From contig NZ_FZNO01000011.1 of the NCBI RefSeq assembly GCF_900188025.1, forward strand, positions 102,535 through 166,534: a DNA stretch of 64,000 nucleotides, in the 5' to 3' direction. The notes beneath the pieces were generated by a model. That model worked only from the letters and a program-made list of their open reading frames with translations. It was not told the DNA's origin and searched no databases. A program made the position numbers and the translations under genes. Source of the DNA: Blastococcus mobilis (GTDB lineage Bacteria > Actinomycetota > Actinomycetes > Mycobacteriales > Geodermatophilaceae). Every line of letters starts with the position of its first letter. The stretch's first letter is position 1. This document shows, piece by piece, positions 26,778-36,042 of this stretch.

Positions 26778-27949
26778 GCCGTCGCCTTGGGGGCGCCGTA
26801 GGGAAGGTACTCGCGGCCGAACATCTCTCGGGCGACGATCATCTTCTGGATCTGCGGGGTGCCGTCGCCGATCTCCAGGCCGCTCACGTCGCGGAGCATC
26901 TGCTGGAGGGGGAGGTCCTCGGAGTACGCGACGTGGCCGTGCAGCACGATGCAGTCGTGGATGGCCCGTACCGCCGTCTGCGGGCCCCACCACTTGATCA
27001 TCGCGGCCTCCTTGGTGTGCGGTCGTCCGGCCATGCGCAGGGCCAGCGCGTGGTAGGACAGCCACTTCACGCCCTCGAGGTAGGTGGCGTGCTCGGCGAG
27101 GGGGAAGGACACCCCCTGAAACCGGCCGATGGGCTGCCCGAACGCCGTGCGCTGCTTGGCGTAGGCCACGGTCATGTCGATGGCGGCCTGGGCGCTGCCG
27201 TAGCAGATGAGCCCGAGCAGCGATCGGGTGTAGTCGAACTCGCCCATGACCATCTGGAAGCCGCGACCGATCTCGCCCATCACGTTCTCGTCGGGGACGA
27301 AGACGTCCTCGAAGGCCACGGCGGCGCGCCCGATGGGCTTGAAGCCGATGTCGTTGAGGGCGTGGCGGCTGATCCCGGGCGTGTCCAGGGGGACGAAGAA
27401 CGCGGTGACGGAGCGGGTTCCGCCGTCCGGGGACGTCTTGGCGAACACGACCAGGCCGTGCGCGTGGGCGGCGAGGCTCGACGACGTCTTCTCGCCGTTG
27501 AGCAGCCAGCCGCCCTCCACCTTGGCCGCCCGCATGTGCATGGCCTGCGCGTCGGACCCGCTCTCCGGCTCGGTCAGCGCCAGGCCGGTGAGCAGCTCGC
27601 CGCTGATCACCCCTGGCAGCCACTTCTCACGCAGCCCCGGCTGGAGGTTCTTCTCCAGCATCCCGCCGGCCACCGAGGCGTTGAACACGGTGAACGCGGC
27701 GTTGTAGTCGGCGGCGGCCGTCTCCTCGCAGGCGATCCCGACGGTGATGAGGTCGGCGCCCTGGCCGCCGTTCTCCTCCGAGACGCCCAGGCCGAGCAAC
27801 CCGTGCCGGCCCAGCTCTCGGTAGGTGTCCCAGAAGAAGTCCGAGGACGTGGCCCGTGCCATGTACCCCGGGGCCAGCTGGCTCTGGCTGAAGCTCCGGA
27901 CGGAGGCCCGGAAGTCCTCGTGCTCGTCGGTGAACAGGAAGTTCGACAC
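26774..27949 (-). CDS. Acyl-CoA dehydrogenase with Asp at the catalytic-base position
   Basis: 391 residues. LTGLALTEPESGSDAQAMHM (about 120-139) is the FAD motif; AKQRTAFGQPIGRFQGVSF and IHDCIVLHGHVAYSEDLPLQ follow. The C-terminal motif reads LEIGDGTPQIQK: Asp takes the place of the usual Glu before the Gly. Asp at this place is known for cyclohexanecarboxyl-CoA and cyclohexenecarboxyl-CoA dehydrogenases. The neighbours (PaaK-like ligase, crotonases, BadH-like SDR) agree with alicyclic-acid breakdown. The start ATG is 26 bases after the hydratase stop. The substrate assignment is inference. Confidence 0.88.
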   Translation of the reverse strand: MSNFLFTDEHEDFRASVRSFSQSQLAPGYMARATSSDFFWDTYRELGRHGLLGLGVSEENGGQGADLITVGIACEETAAADYNAAFTVFNASVAGGMLEKNLQPGLREKWLPGVISGELLTGLALTEPESGSDAQAMHMRAAKVEGGWLLNGEKTSSSLAAHAHGLVVFAKTSPDGGTRSVTAFFVPLDTPGISRHALNDIGFKPIGRAAVAFEDVFVPDENVMGEIGRGFQMVMGEFDYTRSLLGLICYGSAQAAIDMTVAYAKQRTAFGQPIGRFQGVSFPLAEHATYLEGVKWLSYHALALRMAGRPHTKEAAMIKWWGPQTAVRAIHDCIVLHGHVAYSEDLPLQQMLRDVSGLEIGDGTPQIQKMIVAREMFGREYLPYGAPKATA

Positions 27950-27975
27950 GTCTACCTCTCGGCGGGGGGGTGTGG

Positions 27976-28797
27976 TCAGCGGCCGGAGAACTGCGGCGAG
28001 CGCTTCTCCTCGAAGGCCCGGAGTCCCTCGGTCATGTCCTCGGAGTGCTGGTGGAGTGCGGAGGCGAGCAGTTCCAGTCGCAGGCCGGTGTCCACCGGCT
28101 GTTCGAGCCCGTCGTTGACCAGGTGCTTGGCGCGGCGCATGGCCAGGGGGCTGCGGGTGGCGAGCTTGTCGGTCAGCACGGTGACGGCCTGGTCGAGTTC
28201 ACCGTCGGGCACCACGGTGTTGATCAGCCCGGCCCAGGTGGGGTCGGTCGCCGGCAGGAAGTCACCGGTGAAGATGAGTTGCTTGGCGCGGTTGACGCCG
28301 ATCTTGCGGGGCAGCCGGATGGACGCCCCGCCGCCGGGCAGCAGCCCGTAGTTGGCGTGCGCGTCGCCGAGCTGCGCGCCCGCCGCGGCGACGACGATGT
28401 CGCAGCAGAGCACGGTCTCGAGCCCACCTGCCAGTGCCAGCCCGTTGACCGCGGCGATGACCGGCTTGGGGAACGACTCGATGCGGCTGAGCAGGACGCC
28501 GACCCGTTCGAGGAAGCGGTTCTGCTCGTCGCCGGAGCCGTTCCCGGCCCGGCGGACGAACTTCAGGTCCGCACCGGCGCAGAACGCCCGGCCCGTCCCC
28601 GTCAGGACGACGCAGCGGATGGCCGTGTCGGACTCGGCGCGGTCGAGACCCTGCTCGAGGCCGGCGACGACGTCCGGGTTGAGGGAGTTCAGCGCGTCGG
28701 GCCGGTTGATGCGGAGCCACGCCGCGGCCCCGCGCTGCTCGACGACCACCGCCCCCGTTCCGGCGCCCGCCTGGTCCAGTGCCACGCCTTCAGTCAC
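27976..28797 (-). CDS. Enoyl-CoA hydratase (crotonase family)
   Basis: 273 residues. GRAFCAGADLKFV (about 66-78) and VNGLALAGGLETVLCCDIVV (about 109-128) form the CoA and oxyanion-hole loops, and DAHANYGLLPGGGASIRLPR keeps the second loop, with Glu in GGLE near 118. The GTG at 28797 has GGAGG five bases upstream and is preferred over an upstream in-frame GTG. It heads the eight-gene minus-strand operon (28797 to 20783) just behind operator site 4. It resembles BadK-type cyclohexenecarboxyl-CoA hydratases in setting, not demonstrably in sequence. Confidence 0.87.
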   Translation of the reverse strand: MTEGVALDQAGAGTGAVVVEQRGAAAWLRINRPDALNSLNPDVVAGLEQGLDRAESDTAIRCVVLTGTGRAFCAGADLKFVRRAGNGSGDEQNRFLERVGVLLSRIESFPKPVIAAVNGLALAGGLETVLCCDIVVAAAGAQLGDAHANYGLLPGGGASIRLPRKIGVNRAKQLIFTGDFLPATDPTWAGLINTVVPDGELDQAVTVLTDKLATRSPLAMRRAKHLVNDGLEQPVDTGLRLELLASALHQHSEDMTEGLRAFEEKRSPQFSGR

Positions 28798-28822
28798 GGA
28801 TCCTCCGCCCACGCCGGAATAC

Positions 28823-28836
28823 TGATACCGGTGTCA
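28823..28836. promoter_or_regulatory. Operator site 4 (TGATACCGGTGTCA)
   Basis: Near-perfect palindrome (one mismatch), 25 bases upstream of the start of the eight-gene minus-strand operon and in the gap between it and the ACAD at 28905. Fourth copy of the shared site. Confidence 0.62.
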
Positions 28837-28904
28837 TCTTTACTCGCTCCGGGTCGGCAAGTCGAGAGCGGGACGCGCCCCGATGTGCGTCCGACCGGCG
28901 CGGC

Positions 28905-30062
28905 TCAACTCGTCCGCGCCCGTCGGACCAGGTCGCGGCCGATCAGCAGGCGCTGCACGTTCTGCGCCCCGTCCGCCATCGTCAGGAACTGCGCGCCGGC
29001 CAGGATCCGGGGCAGGCCGCGGTCGGTGCGGATGCCGCGGGCCCCCATGACGCGGGCGCACACGACGGCGGCGTCCACCGCGGCGTCGGTGGCGAACCGC
29101 TTGGCGTGGGCCGCCGCCAGGGCGCCCTCCCGCGTGCCCACGAGCTCGGCGGCATGCCGGTACATCAGCCTGCTGGCGTGGGCGTTCGTCTCGACGTCGG
29201 CGAGGGGGAAGAGGTTGCCCTGCAGCTCCAGGAGGCCGGATCCGAACAGCCGCCGGCCCGCGGCGTCCGGCAGGGCCGCCCGGAGGGCGGCCGTGCACAG
29301 CCCGGTCGCCCCCGAGGCGACGTGCACGCGCGCCATGTCGAGGGTGGCCATCACCGCGGCGAAGCCCTGCCCGGGCAGGGCGAGGACGCGGCCCTCGTCC
29401 AGGTGGACGTCGTCGAAGACGACGTCGGCGACCGGCATGAACGACGCCGAGGACTTCTCGTACACCGGGCCGACGGTGACGCCGGAATCGTCGGCCTGGA
29501 CCAGCACCACCATCATGTCGTCGGTGCCGGTGGTCGCGTCCCCGCTGCGGCAGAGGACGACGTAGACGTCGGCCTGGCCGGCGAAGGTGGCCCACGCCTT
29601 CGTGCCCGACAACCGCCACCCGCTGCCGTCGCGGACCGCGCGGGTCGTCATCTGCCCCGCGACGTCCGAGCCGCCGCTCTCCTCCGTGATCAGGATGCCG
29701 GCCAGCGCCCGCCCCGCGGCGAGCTCCTCGATCCAGGCCTCCGCCGACGAGCCGGGGGAGGCCAGTGAGACGGCGCGGGTGGCGAAGTTGTGCACGGACA
29801 GGCACAGCGCGTAGAAGCCGTCGGCCTGGCTCAGGACTTCGAAGATCGGGGCGACGTCGGCGCACGACAGGTCCTGGCCGCCGTACCTGCGCGGGACGTA
29901 GTAGCCGGCCAGGCCGAGCTCGCCGGCGGCCCGGAGGGCGTCCCGGGGGAAGACGTCGGACCGGTGCCACGCGTCGGCCGCTGGCAGCACGGTGTCCCGC
30001 GCGTGCACGCGGGCCGCCTCGACGATCGGGGTCTCGGTGAGGGTGGGTGCGGCAGTCGGCAT
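28905..30062 (-). CDS. Acyl-CoA dehydrogenase, Asp at the catalytic-base position
   Basis: 385 residues. ITEESGGSDVAGQMTTRAV (about 125-143) is the FAD/substrate motif, with DGFYALCLSVHNFATRAVSL before it. The C-terminal motif reads MADGAQNVQRLLIGRDLV; by alignment with YEGTSQIQR the catalytic base is Asp, as in the 26774 protein. The ATG at 30062 follows GGAAGGTGA; the upstream open frame is not used because operator site 5 lies there. It is a single-gene unit under its own operator, upstream of the minus-strand operon. Together the two Asp-type dehydrogenases may carry out successive ring dehydrogenations. Confidence 0.87.
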   Translation of the reverse strand: MPTAAPTLTETPIVEAARVHARDTVLPAADAWHRSDVFPRDALRAAGELGLAGYYVPRRYGGQDLSCADVAPIFEVLSQADGFYALCLSVHNFATRAVSLASPGSSAEAWIEELAAGRALAGILITEESGGSDVAGQMTTRAVRDGSGWRLSGTKAWATFAGQADVYVVLCRSGDATTGTDDMMVVLVQADDSGVTVGPVYEKSSASFMPVADVVFDDVHLDEGRVLALPGQGFAAVMATLDMARVHVASGATGLCTAALRAALPDAAGRRLFGSGLLELQGNLFPLADVETNAHASRLMYRHAAELVGTREGALAAAHAKRFATDAAVDAAVVCARVMGARGIRTDRGLPRILAGAQFLTMADGAQNVQRLLIGRDLVRRARTS

Positions 30063-30127
30063 GGACGTCACCTTCCGGAGGTCGGACGTGCGGCGCCCGG
30101 ACGGTTTCCGGCGCCGGCCGGACAAAC

Positions 30128-30141
30128 TGATGCCTGTGTCA
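30128..30141. promoter_or_regulatory. Operator site 5 (TGATGCCTGTGTCA)
   Basis: Fifth copy, 65 bases upstream of the start of the ACAD gene at 30062, preceded by CAAAC as in sites 1 and 3. It is the least symmetric copy. It lies in the divergent gap shared with the HIT gene. Confidence 0.55.
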
Positions 30142-30234
30142 TCTTTGTCGACGGGGGCGCCCACGTCGAGTGCCGACGCTCCGGGGGAGAGGTGGGCCGG
30201 GCGGTTGCCCACGCCCGCCGGACGGAGGGGTGGC

Positions 30235-30240
30235 TAGGGT
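30235..30240 (+). promoter_or_regulatory. -10 element TAGGGT, leaderless start of the HIT gene
   Basis: TAGGGT fits TANNNT and ends 7 bases before the GTG at 30248, so transcription could begin at the start codon itself. No ribosome site is seen before this GTG. A -35 match is poor. Confidence 0.4.
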
Positions 30241-30247
30241 CGGCCGG

Positions 30248-30607
30248 GTGAGTGAGTGCCTCTTCTGCCGCCTGGGCTCCGGGGAGATCCCGGCGGACGT
30301 CGTGTGGGAGACCGATCGCGTCCTCGCGTTCCGCGACATCGACCCCCAGGCCCCGGTGCACGTGCTCGTCATCCCGCGGGAGCACCACGCCACGCTGGGT
30401 GCGCTGGCGACAAGCGATCCCGGACTGCTCGGCGACGTCATGGCCGGTGCGCACGCCGTGGCCCGCCAGGAGGGCCTCGTCGGGGCCGACGGTGCGGAGC
30501 CGGGCTGGCGGTTGGTGGTCAACACCGGCCCCGCCGGCGGTCAGGTCGTCCACCACGTGCACCTGCACGTGCTCGGCGGTCGGTGGATGAGCTGGCCGCC
30601 CGGCTGA
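30248..30607 (+). CDS. HIT-family nucleotide hydrolase/transferase
   Basis: 119 residues, typical for HIT proteins. The histidine triad is HHVHLHVLGG (about 100-109), preceded by VNTGPAGGQVVHHV. The N-terminal CLFC near residue 4 plus the later His is the zinc-binding form. The family hydrolyses AMP-lysine/AMP-acyl phosphoramidates or dinucleotides. It marks the transition from the catabolic island to core genes; in related actinobacteria HIT genes often sit near phoH. The start at 30248 is probably leaderless. Confidence 0.9.
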   Translation: MSECLFCRLGSGEIPADVVWETDRVLAFRDIDPQAPVHVLVIPREHHATLGALATSDPGLLGDVMAGAHAVARQEGLVGADGAEPGWRLVVNTGPAGGQVVHHVHLHVLGGRWMSWPPG

Positions 30608-30666
30608 GCGCCCGGCCACGGTGGTCACGGTGGCCGCCGGGTGGTGTGGGTGACAGGCTCGCGGGC

Positions 30667-31485
30667 ATGAGCGATACCGCACCGGTCCGGATCGAGCCGG
30701 ACGGCGACCTCGCCGTCGTCGTCCTGGACAACCCGCCGCTGAACCTGTTCGACCAGTCCGTCTTCGACGCGCTGGAGGCGGTGGCCGGCGAGCTGGTCGG
30801 GCTCACCGACCCGGCGAACCCCGACCGGGCGCGCGCGGTGCTCGTCGAGGCCCGGGGCAAGGTGGTCTCGGGTGGGGTGGACGTGACCTTCTTCCGCGAC
30901 ATCGCCGAGGGGCCCGAGCCGGAGCAGCGGGGGGCCGAGCTCTGGGCGCGGCTGCTGGAGGTCGCGCACACGTTCGAGGACCTCCCCGTCCCGACCGTCT
31001 TCGCCGCCCACGGGCTCACGCTCACCGCGGCGTTCGAGCTCTCGCTGGCCTGCGACATCCTCCTGGCCGCCGAGAAGGCCAGCTTCGGGCTGGTCGAGAT
31101 CGTCGTCGGACTCACGCCGTCGATGGGCGGGCCGCAACGGCTGGCGGAGCGGGCCGGACCGGCGCGGGCCCGGGAACTGATCTTCACCGGCGAGCGCTAC
31201 CCGGCCGCCGTCCTGGAGCGCTGGAACGTGGTCAACAGGGTGCTTCCGGACGAGGGCTTCGCCGCCGCCGCCCGCGAGTACGCCCACCGGGTCGCCGCCG
31301 GGCCCACCGTTGCGCATGCGGCCACCAAGCAACTGGTGGCCGCGACCGTCCGCGACGGTGCCCGCGCGGCCGACGCCCTGGTGCCGACGGTCTCGGGCGC
31401 GCTGTTCGCCACCGACGACCTCCGCGGCGCAGTCGCGTCGTTCCTCACCGACGGACCGGGGAAGGCGACCTACGCCGGACGGTGA
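30667..31485 (+). CDS. Enoyl-CoA hydratase/isomerase-family protein
   Basis: 272 residues of crotonase fold: VVVLDNPPLNLFDQSVFDAL at the start, GKVVSGGVDVTFF (about 62-74) and FAAHGLTLTAAFELSLACDI (about 113-132) for the oxyanion loop, and ASFGLVEIVVGLTPSMGGPQ (about 139-158) with Glu at the second catalytic position. The normal G-A-G-A-D is altered to SGGVD. The ATG at 30667 opens the conserved domain. No operator copy precedes it, so it may be outside the island regulon. The substrate is unknown. Confidence 0.85.
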   Translation: MSDTAPVRIEPDGDLAVVVLDNPPLNLFDQSVFDALEAVAGELVGLTDPANPDRARAVLVEARGKVVSGGVDVTFFRDIAEGPEPEQRGAELWARLLEVAHTFEDLPVPTVFAAHGLTLTAAFELSLACDILLAAEKASFGLVEIVVGLTPSMGGPQRLAERAGPARARELIFTGERYPAAVLERWNVVNRVLPDEGFAAAAREYAHRVAAGPTVAHAATKQLVAATVRDGARAADALVPTVSGALFATDDLRGAVASFLTDGPGKATYAGR

Positions 31486-31550
31486 CCGACCGCACCCGGG
31501 AGGAGGTACGAGCTGGGGGAGAAGCAGGGATTCGGGGGTGCCGACGCGGG

Positions 31551-31556
31551 TAGACT
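31551..31556 (+). promoter_or_regulatory. Candidate -10 element (TAGACT) before phoH
   Basis: TAGACT lies 45 bases upstream of the TTG at 31602, in the only free space before the core operon phoH-ybeY-corC. The -35 region is not clear. Confidence 0.35.
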
Positions 31557-31601
31557 CGACCGGTCCGCTTCTCACTCTCAGGAAGGCAGGGTCGAGGGTT
31601 C

Positions 31602-33824
31602 TTGCCCGACACCTCCCCAGGCGTTCCCGCGCCGGGTGCCCACACGTCTCGTGAGGCCTCCGCGCAGGCCGCCGCCGCGGACGTCGCCCGAGTCGGTTCG
31701 CCCGCTCCGTCAGCCCGGTCGGCGCCACCGCCGGTCCGGACCACCATCACCGTTCCCGACTCGGTCTCGATGGTCGCCCTCCTCGGGTCGGCCGACGAGC
31801 TGCTCCGCCTGATCGAGGCCGAGGTCGACGCCGACGTGCACGTGCGCGGCAACGAGATCGCCGTGACCGGGCAGCCCGCCGACAACGCGTTCGCCGTCAG
31901 CGTCTTCGACGAGCTCATCGCCCTGCTCGGCACCGGCCAGGCGCTGCGGCCGGACTCCGTCCGCCGGGTCATCGGCATGCTCCGCAGCGGCGGCTCCGAG
32001 CGTCCGGCCGACGTCCTCAGCCTGGACATCATCAGCCGTCGCGGCCGCACGATCCGGCCCAAGACGCTGAACCAGAAGCGTTACGTCGACGCGATCGACG
32101 CGCACACGATCGTCTTCGGCATCGGCCCGGCCGGCACCGGCAAGACCTACCTCGCGATGGCGAAGGCCGTGCAGGCGCTCCAGACCAAGCAGGTCAACCG
32201 GATCATCCTCACCCGGCCGGCGGTCGAGGCCGGCGAGCGGCTGGGCTACCTGCCCGGCACGCTCTCGGAGAAGATCGACCCCTACCTGCGGCCGCTGTAC
32301 GACGCACTGCACGACATGGTCGACCCCGAGTCGATCCCGCGGCTCATGGCGTCGGGCACGATCGAGGTGGCGCCGCTGGCCTACATGCGCGGGCGCGCGC
32401 AGCCGTACTCCGCGCCGGTGCTCACCCCCAACGGCTTCATGCCGATCGGCACCGTGCAGGTCGGCGAGCTGGTCATCGGGTCCGACGGCACGCCTACTCC
32501 CGTGCTCGGCGTGTACCCGCAGGGCAGGAAGCAGGTCTATCGCGTCACCACGCAGGACGGCGCATCGACCTTGGCCTGCGGGGAGCACCTCTGGACTGTG
32601 ACCACGCCCGAGGACCGTCGCCGCGGGACGACGCGCACACTGGAGACGCAGGAGATGATCGGCCGCCTGCGGAGGGCTCATGCGCACCGGTACGAGCTCC
32701 CGCTGGTCGACGCGGTCCAGTTCGAGCCGCAGGAGGTGCCGCTCGATCCCTACGCACTCGGACTCCTGCTCGGCGACGGTTGTCTGACGACGTCGACGAC
32801 CCCGTCGTTCGCGACCGCCGATCCTGAACTGGCCGTCGCCCTCGAGTCCGCCCTCGACGGCATCGCCGTGCAGCACAAGGCCGGGCCCGATTACGTGCTT
32901 CGTCACGTGGATGGCGGGCGTGGTGGCCTGCGTGTCGCGAACCCGGTCACCGAGGCGATCCGTGAACTGGGACTGGCGGGTACGCGGTCGGAGACCAAGT
33001 TCGTGCCCTGGGTTTACACGCACAATTCGCCGGAGGTTCGCATCGCGCTGTTGCAGGGCCTGCTCGACAGCGACGGGGGACCGGTGTCCCAGCATGGACG
33101 GCGGTGCCGGGTGCAGTACGCGACGACGTCGGCGCGCCTACGTGATGACGTGACGTTCCTGGTGCGATCCCTCGGCGGGGTGGTCTACACCCGCACGCGA
33201 GCGGCTGCGGGCCGCCGTCCCGGTCGCGTTCTCGGGCGGCCCGTCCACCACCGGAACGATGCCCATGTGCTCGACCTCCGCCTGCCCGCCGGCCTGCAGC
33301 CGTTCCGCCTCGAGCGGAAGCGCAGGGCTTACGACGCTGCCGGTGGCGGTCGACCGATGCGCTTCATCGACCGCATCGAGCCGGTCGGGGAGCAGGAGAC
33401 CATCTGCATCGAGGTTGCCGCTCAAGATTCCCTCTACGTGACCGACGACTTCCTGGTCACGCACAACACGCTCAACGACGCGTTCGTGATCCTCGACGAG
33501 GCGCAGAACACCACCGCCGAGCAGATGAAGATGTTCCTCACCCGGCTCGGCTTCGGGTCCAAGATCGTGGTCACCGGCGACGTGACCCAGGTGGACCTGC
33601 CCGGTGGCGCGCAGAGCGGGCTGAAGATCGTCCGCGAGATCCTCGACGGGATCGACGACGTGCACTTCGCCAACCTGACCAGCTCCGATGTCGTCCGGCA
33701 CCGCCTGGTCGGCAACATCGTCGACGCGTACGAGCGCTGGGATGCCACCCGGCAGCCCCCAGCGGCCCGACCGGGTGCCGGCGCACCGGTCCGGACGTCC
33801 CGACCGCGCCGTCAAGGGAGTTGA
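31602..33824 (+). CDS. phoH: PhoH-family ATPase with an in-frame intein
   Basis: The 740-residue product is an RNA/nucleotide-binding PhoH ATPase (about 383 residues when spliced) interrupted by a 357-residue intein at residues 266-622. The N-extein has the PhoH domain with Walker A GPAGTGKT near 175 and ends [11 protein letters not shown]. The C-extein resumes [16 protein letters not shown], which is Walker B, so the unspliced protein cannot hydrolyse ATP. The start is taken at TTG 31602, with GAGGG just upstream; there is no ATG or GTG in this frame before the domain. Its stop region overlaps the ybeY start region. PhoH-YbeY-CorC is the conserved actinobacterial order. PhoH is linked to RNA quality control together with YbeY (family knowledge). 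Confidence 0.93.
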   Translation: MPDTSPGVPAPGAHTSREASAQAAAADVARVGSPAPSARSAPPPVRTTITVPDSVSMVALLGSADELLRLIEAEVDADVHVRGNEIAVTGQPADNAFAVSVFDELIALLGTGQALRPDSVRRVIGMLRSGGSERPADVLSLDIISRRGRTIRPKTLNQKRYVDAIDAHTIVFGIGPAGTGKTYLAMAKAVQALQTKQVNRIILTRPAVEAGERLGYLPGTLSEKIDPYLRPLYDALHDMVDPESIPRLMASGTIEVAPLAYMRGRAQPYSAPVLTPNGFMPIGTVQVGELVIGSDGTPTPVLGVYPQGRKQVYRVTTQDGASTLACGEHLWTVTTPEDRRRGTTRTLETQEMIGRLRRAHAHRYELPLVDAVQFEPQEVPLDPYALGLLLGDGCLTTSTTPSFATADPELAVALESALDGIAVQHKAGPDYVLRHVDGGRGGLRVANPVTEAIRELGLAGTRSETKFVPWVYTHNSPEVRIALLQGLLDSDGGPVSQHGRRCRVQYATTSARLRDDVTFLVRSLGGVVYTRTRAAAGRRPGRVLGRPVHHRNDAHVLDLRLPAGLQPFRLERKRRAYDAAGGGRPMRFIDRIEPVGEQETICIEVAAQDSLYVTDDFLVTHNTLNDAFVILDEAQNTTAEQMKMFLTRLGFGSKIVVTGDVTQVDLPGGAQSGLKIVREILDGIDDVHFANLTSSDVVRHRLVGNIVDAYERWDATRQPPAARPGAGAPVRTSRPRRQGS
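32397..33467 (+). other. Class 3-type intein with LAGLIDADG homing endonuclease in PhoH
   Basis: The inserted segment starts with Ala ([14 protein letters not shown]), not Cys or Ser, and ends THN followed by Thr+1. Block B reads GEHLW (Trp at intein position 66), block F reads TICIEV (Cys at 337) and block G YVTDD (Thr at 349). Ala-1 together with this W-C-T triplet is the mark of class 3 inteins, which start splicing from the block F cysteine. The centre has LGLLLGDG and [11 protein letters not shown], the paired LAGLIDADG motifs. It interrupts the essential motif between MRGR and TLND. The endonuclease looks intact, so it may still home. Confidence 0.87.
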
Positions 33825-33829
33825 CCGGC

Positions 33830-34333
33830 GTGCCCGTCGAGGTGGCCAACGAGTCCGAGATCGCGGTCGACGAGGCCGAACTGGCCGGTGTCTGCCGGTT
33901 CGTGCTCGGGGAGATGCAGGTCAATCCGCTCGCCGAGCTGTCGGTGCTGTGCGTCGACGTCGAGTACATGAGCAGCCTGCACGAGCGCTGGATGGGGGAG
34001 AAGGGGCCGACCGACGTCCTGGCCTTCCCCATGGACGAGTTGGACACCGCCCGTCCCGACGACCCCGAGCCCGGCCCGGCGCTGCTCGGTGACGTCGTCC
34101 TGTGCCCGGCGGTGGCCGTCCGCCAGGCGCGGGCCGCCGGCCACTCGATGGACGACGAGCTGATCCTGCTCGCCACGCACGGCGTGCTGCACCTGCTCGG
34201 GTACGACCACATGGAGCCCGACGAGGAGAAGGAGATGTTCGGTCTCCAGCAGAAGCTCATCGAGGGCTGGCGTGCCGCGCCGAGGGAGCCGGTGACCGGG
34301 GCCGCGGCCCGCGGGGAGTCGGGCACCCGATGA
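33830..34333 (+). CDS. ybeY: Endoribonuclease YbeY (rRNA maturation factor)
   Basis: 167 residues. The zinc motif [11 protein letters not shown] (about 113-123) is the diagnostic H-x3-H-x5-H, and [10 protein letters not shown] precedes it. YbeY matures 16S rRNA 3' ends and degrades defective ribosomes. GTG 33830 is chosen, with AAGGGAG 9 bases upstream; TTG 33821 would leave no gap to the ribosome site. The C-terminus has about 25 extra residues after the domain. Its stop overlaps the corC ATG. Confidence 0.95.
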   Translation: MPVEVANESEIAVDEAELAGVCRFVLGEMQVNPLAELSVLCVDVEYMSSLHERWMGEKGPTDVLAFPMDELDTARPDDPEPGPALLGDVVLCPAVAVRQARAAGHSMDDELILLATHGVLHLLGYDHMEPDEEKEMFGLQQKLIEGWRAAPREPVTGAAARGESGTR

Positions 34334-35688
34334 ACTCCGGGGCGATCACCTTGCTGGTGGTCGCGATCTGCCTCGTCGCGCTCGCCGGGCTGTTCGCGGC
34401 CATGGACGCGGCGCTGCAGCGGGTCTCCAAGGCGCGGGTCGAGGAGCTGCGCCGGGACGGGGTCCAGCGCGCCGGTGCGCTGGAGGAGGTGACCGTCGAG
34501 CGGGCGCGGCACGTGGCCCTCCTGCTGCTGTTGCGGGTCGTGTGCGAGATGGTCGCGGCGGTGCTGGTCACGGTCGTCCTCTACGACCTCTGGGGCGGCG
34601 GCTGGCAGACCTTCCTGACCGCCGCCGGGGTGATGACCGTGGTGAGCTACGTGCTCGTCGGCGTCGGCCCGCGCACGCTCGGCCGCCAGCACGCCTACGG
34701 GGTGGCGCTGGCCACCGCCGGCGTCGTCCGGCTGCTCGGGCGGGTGCTCGGCCCGGTGGCGACGCTGCTGATCCTGATCGGCAACATGATCACCCCCGGC
34801 CGCGGCTTCCGTGACGGCCCGTTCTCCTCCGAGGTGGAGCTCCGCGAACTGGTCGACATGGCCGAGGAGCGCGGCGTCGTGGAGTCCGGCGAGCGCAACA
34901 TGATCCACTCGGTCTTCGAGCTGGGCGACACGATCGCCCGCGAGGTCATGGTTCCCCGGACCGACGTCGTCTGGATAGAGCGCACCAAGACCGTGCGGCA
35001 GGCCCTGGCCCTCGCCCTGCGCAGCGGGTTCAGTCGTATCCCGGTCATCGGCGAGAACGTCGACGACGTCGTCGGGGTCGTCTACCTCAAGGACCTGGTC
35101 CGCCGGTCGCAGGGCAACAACGACTCCCGTGGCGGCCCCAAGGTCGAGGAGCTGATGCGGCCGCCGACGTTCGTGCCGGAGTCCAAGCCCGTCGATGAGC
35201 TGCTGCGGGACATGCAGGCCGCCCGCATCCACATCGCGGTCGTGGTCGACGAGTACGGCGGTTTCGCCGGGCTGGTCACCATCGAGGACATCCTCGAGGA
35301 GATCGTCGGTGAGATCGCCGACGAGCACGACGCCTTCCAGCGGCCGCCGGTGGAGGAACTGCCCGACGGATCGGCGCGGGTCACCGCGCGGCTGTCGGTC
35401 GACGATCTCGCCGAGCTGTTCGACGTCGAACTGCCCGAGGACGACGACGTGGAGACCGTCGGGGGTCTGCTCGCCCGCGAGCTGGGGCGGGTGCCGATCG
35501 AGGGCGCCTCTGCCGAGGTCGGCGGGCTGCGGCTGGTCGCCGAGAGCACCGGGGGACGGCGCAACCGGATCGACACGCTGCTGGTCTGCCGCGTGGAGGA
35601 GGCGTCGGAGGACGAGGGCGAGGAGCTGCGCGCACCGTCGGGGCGGGGGGCCACCCGCTGGGAGGAGCCGGCCCCCGTGGAAGGCTGA
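34330..35688 (+). CDS. CorC/HlyC-type transporter-associated CBS protein
   Basis: 452 residues. The N-terminal DUF21 domain has about four membrane helices (residues 3-150). Two CBS domains follow, around 205-330, with [12 protein letters not shown] and the segment [20 protein letters not shown]; the C-terminal CorC_HlyC domain is around 340-430, ending in a charged tail. Family members support Mg/Co efflux. The ATG at 34330 overlaps the ybeY stop (ATGA). In mycobacteria the same place holds Rv2366c-type proteins. Confidence 0.92.
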   Translation: MNSGAITLLVVAICLVALAGLFAAMDAALQRVSKARVEELRRDGVQRAGALEEVTVERARHVALLLLLRVVCEMVAAVLVTVVLYDLWGGGWQTFLTAAGVMTVVSYVLVGVGPRTLGRQHAYGVALATAGVVRLLGRVLGPVATLLILIGNMITPGRGFRDGPFSSEVELRELVDMAEERGVVESGERNMIHSVFELGDTIAREVMVPRTDVVWIERTKTVRQALALALRSGFSRIPVIGENVDDVVGVVYLKDLVRRSQGNNDSRGGPKVEELMRPPTFVPESKPVDELLRDMQAARIHIAVVVDEYGGFAGLVTIEDILEEIVGEIADEHDAFQRPPVEELPDGSARVTARLSVDDLAELFDVELPEDDDVETVGGLLARELGRVPIEGASAEVGGLRLVAESTGGRRNRIDTLLVCRVEEASEDEGEELRAPSGRGATRWEEPAPVEG

Positions 35689-35703
35689 CGCTCCGTGCCC
35701 GCC

Positions 35704-36042
35704 ATGGATGTGCCCGACCTGCAGCCCGAGGACGCCAAGCTCGTCATCCTCGCCCGTTCCGCCCGTGGCCGGACCGGCGCGCCGGAGGGTGCGGCCGTCC
35801 GCGACACCGACGGGCGCACCTACCTCGCCGCGACGGTGTCCCTGCCCTCGCTGAAGCTGTCGGCGCTGCAGGCTGCGGTCGCCGCCGCCGTCTCCAGCGG
35901 CGTGGAGGGCCTGGAGGCGGCCGCGATCGTCTCGGCAGCCGACGCCGTGGAGACCGACGGGCTGTCCGCCGTGCGCGACCTCACGCCGTCCGCGCCCGTG
36001 CACCTCGCCGGCCCCGACGGGGCGCTGCGCACCACCGTCTGA
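35704..36042 (+). CDS. Cytidine-deaminase-like fold protein, probably non-catalytic
   Basis: 112 residues. The order between corC and era is that of the short deaminase-like protein of mycobacteria (Rv2365c type). The fold is suggested by GAAVRDTDGRTYLAATVSLP and AALQAAVAAAV-like helices. The zinc ligands of active deaminases (HAE and PCxxC) are absent, so catalysis is unlikely. ATG 35704 is preferred to the in-frame GTG at 35695. Role unknown. Confidence 0.7.
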   Translation: MDVPDLQPEDAKLVILARSARGRTGAPEGAAVRDTDGRTYLAATVSLPSLKLSALQAAVAAAVSSGVEGLEAAAIVSAADAVETDGLSAVRDLTPSAPVHLAGPDGALRTTV

